Positions 6,741-10,177 of a stretch of DNA of 10,177 nt are shown piece after piece (the first letter of the stretch is position 1; every line of letters starts with the position of its first letter). The position numbers were made by a program, and so were the translations under genes. The notes below the pieces were generated by a model that was not told where the DNA came from, did not search any database, and saw only the letters and a program-made list of their open reading frames with translations. Origin of the DNA: Rhodobacterales bacterium CG2_30_65_12 (GTDB lineage Bacteria; Pseudomonadota; Alphaproteobacteria; Rhodobacterales; Rhodobacteraceae); the NCBI GenBank assembly GCA_001873585.1, contig MNZL01000092.1:3416-13592 (forward strand), read 5' to 3'.

Positions 6741-6787
6741 GGTGGATTACCCCACCGAAGAATGTGCCGTGGGGCGCATTGCCCCAC
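6741..6787 (-). other. Two further stem-loops in the rpsU 3' untranslated region
   Basis: Between the rpsU stop and its terminator lie two more inverted repeats. One is GTGGGGC-GCATT-GCCCCAC (6769-6787), a perfect 7-bp stem with a 5-base loop. The other is GGTGG-ATTACC-CCACC (6741-6756), a 5-bp stem. With the terminator they form three consecutive hairpins in about 75 bases. This is more structure than a short 3' end needs, and it could stabilise the mRNA or mark a 3'-derived small RNA. The role is inferred only. Confidence 0.45.
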
Positions 6788-6801
6788 ACCGTCGCAACGC
6801 C

Positions 6802-7008
6802 TCAGAGGAGGCCTTCGCGCTGCAATTTCTTGCGCGCCAGCTTGCGCGCACGGCGAACGGCCTCGGCCTTCTCGCGCGCTTTCTTCACGGAGGGTTTCTC
6901 GAAATGCTGCTTGAGCTTCATTTCACGAAAGACACCCTCGCGCTGCAGCTTCTTCTTCAGGGCACGAAGCGCCTGATCGACGTTGTTATCACGAACGGAT
7001 ACCTGCAT
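6802..7008 (-). CDS. rpsU: 30S ribosomal protein bS21
   Basis: Small basic subunit protein of 68 residues, MQVSVRDNNVDQALRALKKK..., ending in KKLQREGLL. It binds near the 3' end of 16S rRNA and helps initiation and mRNA engagement. The DNNVDQALRALKKK opening, the FREMKLKQHFEKPS middle and the arginine/lysine-rich helix EAVRRARKLARKKLQREG are characteristic. The length is normal for alphaproteobacteria. The segment KKLQREG occurs twice (about residues 20-26 and 60-66), as in relatives. I set the start at 7008 because bS21 begins MQVSV; the open frame runs upstream for 102 codons without ribosomal character. The SD-like AAAGGTGG is part of a hairpin abutting the ATG. Divergent from COQ9 and convergent with the hydrolase gene. 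Confidence 0.97.
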   Translation of the reverse strand: MQVSVRDNNVDQALRALKKKLQREGVFREMKLKQHFEKPSVKKAREKAEAVRRARKLARKKLQREGLL

Positions 7009-7022
7009 GTGGTTTTCACCAC
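7009..7022 (-). promoter_or_regulatory. Hairpin over the rpsU ribosome-binding site
   Basis: On the minus strand GTGGT-GAAA-ACCAC forms a perfect 5-bp stem closed by a GNRA (GAAA) tetraloop. It ends on the base immediately before the ATG and includes the downstream half of the SD-like AAAGGTGG. In the mRNA it should limit ribosome access or present the start codon at the stem base. Translational control, possibly by bS21 itself or by temperature, is an inference. Confidence 0.45.
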
Positions 7023-7061
7023 CTTTCCAAGTTAGAGTTGCAATACCTTGCAGGAACGCGC

Positions 7062-7090
7062 TCGATAGCATGGGTCTTGCCACTTGTCCA
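7062..7090 (-). promoter_or_regulatory. Putative rpsU promoter
   Basis: On the minus strand TGGACA (7085-7090, 5/6 to the -35 consensus), a 17-base spacer and TATCGA (7062-7067, weak -10). A start near 7055 would give a leader of about 47 bases containing the GAAA hairpin. I could not pick a convincing promoter for the divergent COQ9 gene in the rest of 7009-7195. Confidence 0.28.
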
Positions 7091-7195
7091 GCGCTCCTGC
7101 GCCTGTCGGCAGGGCTTGGCCGGGCGGCGGGGCACGGCGTTGAAGCCCGGTGGGATTTGTGCATGTGTAGGCCAGAATCAGCAAAAGGAGCAGCC

Positions 7196-7855
7196 ATGTC
7201 ACGCAAGGACGCGCTCATCGACGCCGCACTCGGCCACGCGCCGTTTGACGGCTTCAGCCAGGCCACGATCGACACCGCAAGCGCCGAGATCGGGATGAGC
7301 GCAGAGGAAGCCAAGGCGCTCCTGCCGCGCGGACCCGCCGACCTTGCGCTTGCCTATCACCGGCGCGGCGACATGCTGATGGTCGAGCTTCTGCGCGCTG
7401 AAGACCTTTCGGCCATGCGCTTTCGTGACCGCATCGCCCACGCGGTTCGGCTGCGCCTCGAAGTGGCCGAACGCGAGCTGGTGCGCCGGGGCTTCAGCCT
7501 GTTCGCCCTACCCCAGCACGCCGCCACCGGCTCGCGCGCGCTGTGGGAAACCGCCGACCAGATCTGGACCACGCTGGGCGACACCTCGCGCGATATCAAC
7601 TGGTATACCAAGCGCGCCACGCTCTCGGCGGTCTACTCGGCCACCGCGCTTTATTGGCTCGGCGACGAAAGCATAGGCTACCAAAAGACCTGGGAGTTTC
7701 TCGACCGGCGGATCGAGAACGTGATGCAGTTCGAAAAGGTAAAGGCGCAGGCGAAAGACAACCCGCTCGGGCGCGCCTTCATGGCCGGCCCCGGCAAGGT
7801 GTTCGATTTCGTGCGCGCGCCGCAGACGGGCCAATACACCGGACATGGCAAATGA
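7196..7855 (+). CDS. COQ9 family ubiquinone biosynthesis protein
   Basis: 219 residues with a TetR-like all-helical fold. The N-terminal part (about 5-45, FSQATIDTASAEIGMSAEEA) looks like the HTH-type region of COQ9. The C-terminal part carries the family signature DTSRDINWYTKRATLSAVYS (129-148), followed by ALYWLGDESIGYQKTWEFLD. In mitochondria COQ9 binds quinone-like lipids and presents demethoxyubiquinone to the hydroxylase COQ7; an analogous role in the bacterium is inferred. The start at 7196 is supported by AAAAGGAG 5 bases upstream; the open frame extends further but without family similarity. The stop overlaps the ATG of the next gene (ATGA, 7852-7855). Although the fold is shared with TetR repressors, the signature makes a regulator unlikely. 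It is divergent from rpsU. Confidence 0.93.
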   Translation: MSRKDALIDAALGHAPFDGFSQATIDTASAEIGMSAEEAKALLPRGPADLALAYHRRGDMLMVELLRAEDLSAMRFRDRIAHAVRLRLEVAERELVRRGFSLFALPQHAATGSRALWETADQIWTTLGDTSRDINWYTKRATLSAVYSATALYWLGDESIGYQKTWEFLDRRIENVMQFEKVKAQAKDNPLGRAFMAGPGKVFDFVRAPQTGQYTGHGK

Positions 7856-8844
7856 GTCTGCCCGACACCATGCGCGCCGTCGAGATCGCCGCGCCGGGCG
7901 GGCCTGAGGTGCTGCAGCCCTGCACCCGCCCGGTGCCCCGCCCCCGCGCTGGCGAGATCGTCATCAAGCTCGCTTACGCCGGGGTGAACCGCCCCGATGC
8001 GCTGCAACGCGCCGGCAGCTACGCGCCGCCACCGGGTGCCTGCGATCTGCCCGGCCTCGAAGGCGCGGGCGAGGTGGCGGCGGTGGGCGAAGGCGTATCG
8101 GGCTGGAAGCTGGGCGATGGTGTCACCGCGCTCCTGCCCGGTGGCGGCTATGCCGAATACGTCGCTACCCCCGCAACCCATGCCCTGCAGGTGCCGAAGG
8201 GAATGAGCCTCAAGCAAGCCGCCTGCCTGCCGGAAACGTATTTCACCGTCTGGTCCAACGTTTTCATGCGGGGCGGGCTCAAGGCGGGCGAGCGCTTCCT
8301 CGTGCATGGCGGCTCGTCGGGCATTGGCACCACGGCGATCCAGCTTGCCCATGCCTTCGGCGCGCGGGTGTTCACCACCGCAGGCTCGGCCGCCAAGCTT
8401 GCCGTTTGCCGCGAGCTCGGTGCCGAGGTGGCAATCAACTACCGCGAAGAGGATTTCGTCGAGGTGGTGCGCGCACAAGGCGGGGCCGATCTGATCCTCG
8501 ACATGGTCGGCGGCACCTACATTGCCCGCAACATCCGCGCGCTGGCCGACGACGGGCGGATGGTGCACATCGCCTTTCTCACCGGGCCGAAAGCGGAGAT
8601 CAATTTCGCGCAGGTGATGGCCCGCCGCCTCACGCTCACCGGCTCCACCCTGCGCCCGCAGTCCGACGCCGCCAAGGCCAGGATCGCCGCCGAATTGCGC
8701 GACCACGTCTGGCCGCTGCTCGTGGCCGGCCAGATCGCCCCGGTGATCGATTCGGAGTTTGCGCTGGAGGATGCCGCCAAGGCGCATGAGCGGGTCGAAA
8801 GCCCGGGGCATATTGGCAAGATAGTTCTCAACGTCGCCGGCTGA
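7852..8844 (+). CDS. NAD(P)H-quinone oxidoreductase, PIG3-type zinc-free MDR
   Basis: 330-residue medium-chain dehydrogenase/reductase of the quinone reductase branch, close to the PIG3/TP53I3 type. The N-terminal GroES-like domain (about 7-125) has AGVNRPDALQR (43-53) and GLEGAGEVAAVGEGV (68-82). The Rossmann domain has VHGGSSGIGTTAIQLA (151-166), whose GGSSGIG loop takes the NADPH diphosphate. GSTLRPQSDAAKARIA near 264-279 is typical of PIG3-like proteins. The zinc-binding cysteines of alcohol dehydrogenases are absent. It probably reduces quinones or activated enones with NADPH in the cytosol. I prefer the start at 7852 because it overlaps the COQ9 stop (ATGA); an ATG at 7870 (MRAVEIAAPGG) would remove six residues. 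Confidence 0.92.
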   Translation: MSLPDTMRAVEIAAPGGPEVLQPCTRPVPRPRAGEIVIKLAYAGVNRPDALQRAGSYAPPPGACDLPGLEGAGEVAAVGEGVSGWKLGDGVTALLPGGGYAEYVATPATHALQVPKGMSLKQAACLPETYFTVWSNVFMRGGLKAGERFLVHGGSSGIGTTAIQLAHAFGARVFTTAGSAAKLAVCRELGAEVAINYREEDFVEVVRAQGGADLILDMVGGTYIARNIRALADDGRMVHIAFLTGPKAEINFAQVMARRLTLTGSTLRPQSDAAKARIAAELRDHVWPLLVAGQIAPVIDSEFALEDAAKAHERVESPGHIGKIVLNVAG

Positions 8845-8929
8845 TCTGCCGCCCGCGCGCTCTTGGCCGATGGACAATCGCCGCGCGTTGCCCTTTCATG
8901 GAGCAAAGCCTTTCTTGGGAGGACACATC

Positions 8930-9904
8930 ATGGCCAAGCAGGTCATCATCGAAGAATTTGGCGGGCCGCGAAACATGAAGCTGGTCGATGTGGTGGTGGG
9001 CGAGCCCGGACCCGGCGAGATCCGCATCCGCCACGAGGCGATCGGGCTCAACTACATCGACACCTATCACCGCTCTGGCCTTTACCCGATGGAACTGCCG
9101 CATGGGCTCGGCATGGAGGCCGCCGGCGTGATCGAAGCCGTGGGCGCGGGCGTGACGCACCTCAAGGTGGGGATGCGCGCCGCCTATGCCGCCAACCCGC
9201 CCGGCGCCTATGCCACCGAGCGGGTAATGCCCGCTGCGCAGGTGGTGCCGCTGCCCGACGATATCAACTTCGAGGTTGCGGCTGCGGCGATGCTGCAGGG
9301 GATGACGGTGGAATACCTGTTTCACCGCACCACCCCCCTCACGGCCGGCGACACGGTGCTGTTTCATGCCGCCGCCGGGGGCGTGGGGCTGATTGCCTGC
9401 CAATGGGCGAAGTCGGAAGGCATCCGCCTGATCGGCACCGCCGGAACCGACGAGAAATGCCACGAGGTGCTCGCCAACGGCGCGACCCATTGCATCAACT
9501 ACAAGGATGTGGATTTCGTCGCCAAGGTGAAGAAACTCACCGAGGGCAAGGGCGTTGACGTGGTGATGGACGGGGTTGGCAAAGATACGTTCTTCGGCTC
9601 GCTCGATTGTCTGAAGCCACTCGGCATGATGATTTCGTTCGGCAACGCCTCAGGCAATGTCGAGCCCTTCGGCCTGCACGAACTGGCCAGCCGGGGCAGC
9701 CTCAAGGTGACACGGCCGACGCTATTTACCCATATCGCCGATCACGATGCCTGCATGGCGATCGCCAACCATGTGTTCGACAAGATCCGCTCTGGCGCGG
9801 TGCAGATTCACATCGACCAGCGTTTTCCGCTCGATGCCGTGGCCGAGGCGCACCGCCTGCTCGAAGCGCGCATGACCACCGGCTCCACCATCCTGCTGCC
9901 ATGA
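8930..9904 (+). CDS. qorA: NADPH:quinone oxidoreductase QorA-type (zeta-crystallin family)
   Basis: 324 residues, very like the classical bacterial QOR: NYIDTYHRSGLYP (41-53) in the GroES-like domain, LGMEAAGVIEAVGAGV (60-75), and LFHAAAGGVGLIACQWAK (144-161), whose AAGGVG motif binds NADPH. The YKDVDF (201-206) and GVGKDTFFGSLDCLKPLG segments also fit. Structural and catalytic zinc ligands are absent. It catalyses NADPH-dependent reduction of quinones, usually by one electron in this family. The start at 8930 has GGGAGGA six bases upstream. It lies 85 bases after the PIG3-type gene, so it may share its transcript or have its own promoter; I see no strong promoter there. The two oxidoreductases differ enough in sequence to be separate family members rather than a recent duplication. 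Confidence 0.95.
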   Translation: MAKQVIIEEFGGPRNMKLVDVVVGEPGPGEIRIRHEAIGLNYIDTYHRSGLYPMELPHGLGMEAAGVIEAVGAGVTHLKVGMRAAYAANPPGAYATERVMPAAQVVPLPDDINFEVAAAAMLQGMTVEYLFHRTTPLTAGDTVLFHAAAGGVGLIACQWAKSEGIRLIGTAGTDEKCHEVLANGATHCINYKDVDFVAKVKKLTEGKGVDVVMDGVGKDTFFGSLDCLKPLGMMISFGNASGNVEPFGLHELASRGSLKVTRPTLFTHIADHDACMAIANHVFDKIRSGAVQIHIDQRFPLDAVAEAHRLLEARMTTGSTILLP

Positions 9905-9911
9905 GGCGCGC

Positions 9912-10177
9912 ATGACCCCCTGGATTCTCGCCGTTCTGGCGCTGTTCTTCCTGCAGACCATCCTGCCCTCGATCACGCGCGCCGCCAGCGGCGAGCCGGA
10001 GCAGATTGCCTTCCTGCGCGGCAACCGTGACGAGGAGCCACCGCATACGGTCTACTCGGGGCGGATGGCGCATGCCTTGCGCAACATGTTCGAGGCGCTG
10101 CCGGTGTTTCTGCCGCTGGCGCTGCTGGCGGAGGTGAAAGGGATCGAAAGCGGCTGGGCATACACCGGTGCGATGGT
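9912..10177 (+). CDS. MAPEG family membrane protein (3' end cut by window)
   Basis: 88 residues are visible, beginning MTPWILAVLALFFLQTILPS. The first membrane segment spans about residues 3-20. A polar loop (EPEQIAFLRGNRDEEPPHT) follows, then SGRMAHALRNMFEALPVFLPLALLAE, where the arginine-rich helix start RMAHALRNMFE-P matches the MAPEG signature (R-A-x-N-x-x-E-x-x-P). The known family runs to about 130 residues with four membrane helices, so roughly a third is missing. Bacterial MAPEG proteins are often of unknown function; some are glutathione-dependent. The ATG follows the qorA stop by 7 bases, with GAGG 5 bases upstream overlapping that stop, so it is likely the next gene of the operon. 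Confidence 0.85.
   Translation, partial: MTPWILAVLALFFLQTILPSITRAASGEPEQIAFLRGNRDEEPPHTVYSGRMAHALRNMFEALPVFLPLALLAEVKGIESGWAYTGAM

Noticed and set aside
7543..7851. N-terminal extension of the PIG3-type reductase by 103 codons
   Set aside because: Lies entirely inside COQ9 in another frame; the ATGA overlap at 7852 and homology to MDR N termini set the start.
7678..8877. Minus-strand frame of 399 codons opposite the PIG3-type reductase
   Set aside because: Antisense artefact of GC-rich codons; the sense gene has complete family motifs.
9866..9917. 12-base exact direct repeat GCGCGCATGACC (9866-9877 and 9906-9917)
   Set aside because: One copy is in qorA codons and the other covers the MAPEG start. 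Short and GC-rich, so probably chance rather than an attachment or recombination site.

Overview
The window is a compact, very GC-rich stretch of bacterial chromosome with codons biased strongly to G/C at third positions. Gene content points to an alphaproteobacterium, most likely Rhodobacterales/Rhodobacteraceae. The indicators are a COQ9-family ubiquinone protein, an aerobic-type cobC-cobD cobalamin pair with a DUF1636 gene, a short alphaproteobacterial bS21, and a TTAACCAT motif of the kind bound by CtrA. This placement is inference from gene types; no 16S rRNA is present.

Layout. (1) Positions 1-3502 form a leftward operon: DUF1636 cysteine-rich protein -> cobC -> cobD, joined by two ATGA start/stop overlaps. 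After a 44-base gap follows a secreted MltB-type lytic transglycosylase that runs off the left edge a few residues short of its end. (2) Positions 3503-3679 are a divergent intergenic region with a TTAACCAT-type motif, leading right to a single-domain response-regulator-like protein (3680-4060). (3) Positions 4138-6687 run rightward: a HAD phosphatase, translationally coupled to an ornithine cyclodeaminase/mu-crystallin-family protein, then a membrane-anchored alpha/beta-hydrolase-fold protein that lacks the nucleophile serine. (4) Positions 6688-7195 hold rpsU on the minus strand, with three stem-loops (the last an intrinsic terminator) in its 3' region and a perfect GAAA-capped hairpin directly against its start codon. 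(5) Positions 7196-10177 run rightward: COQ9, a PIG3-type quinone oxidoreductase (ATGA overlap), a second QorA-type quinone oxidoreductase, and a MAPEG membrane protein cut by the right edge.

How it fits together. The left operon supplies late steps of cobalamin synthesis (aminopropanol-phosphate production and its attachment to adenosylcobyric acid), plus a probable metal/Fe-S protein. The right cluster has a quinone theme: ubiquinone biosynthesis and two NAD(P)H:quinone reductase relatives. Most genes are recognisable housekeeping or metabolic families. I see no mobile element, CRISPR array, tRNA, rRNA or phage signature, and no stretch longer than 300 bases without a gene. The points worth a second look are the serine-less hydrolase, the degenerate receiver, the probably leaderless HAD mRNA, and the RNA structures around rpsU.
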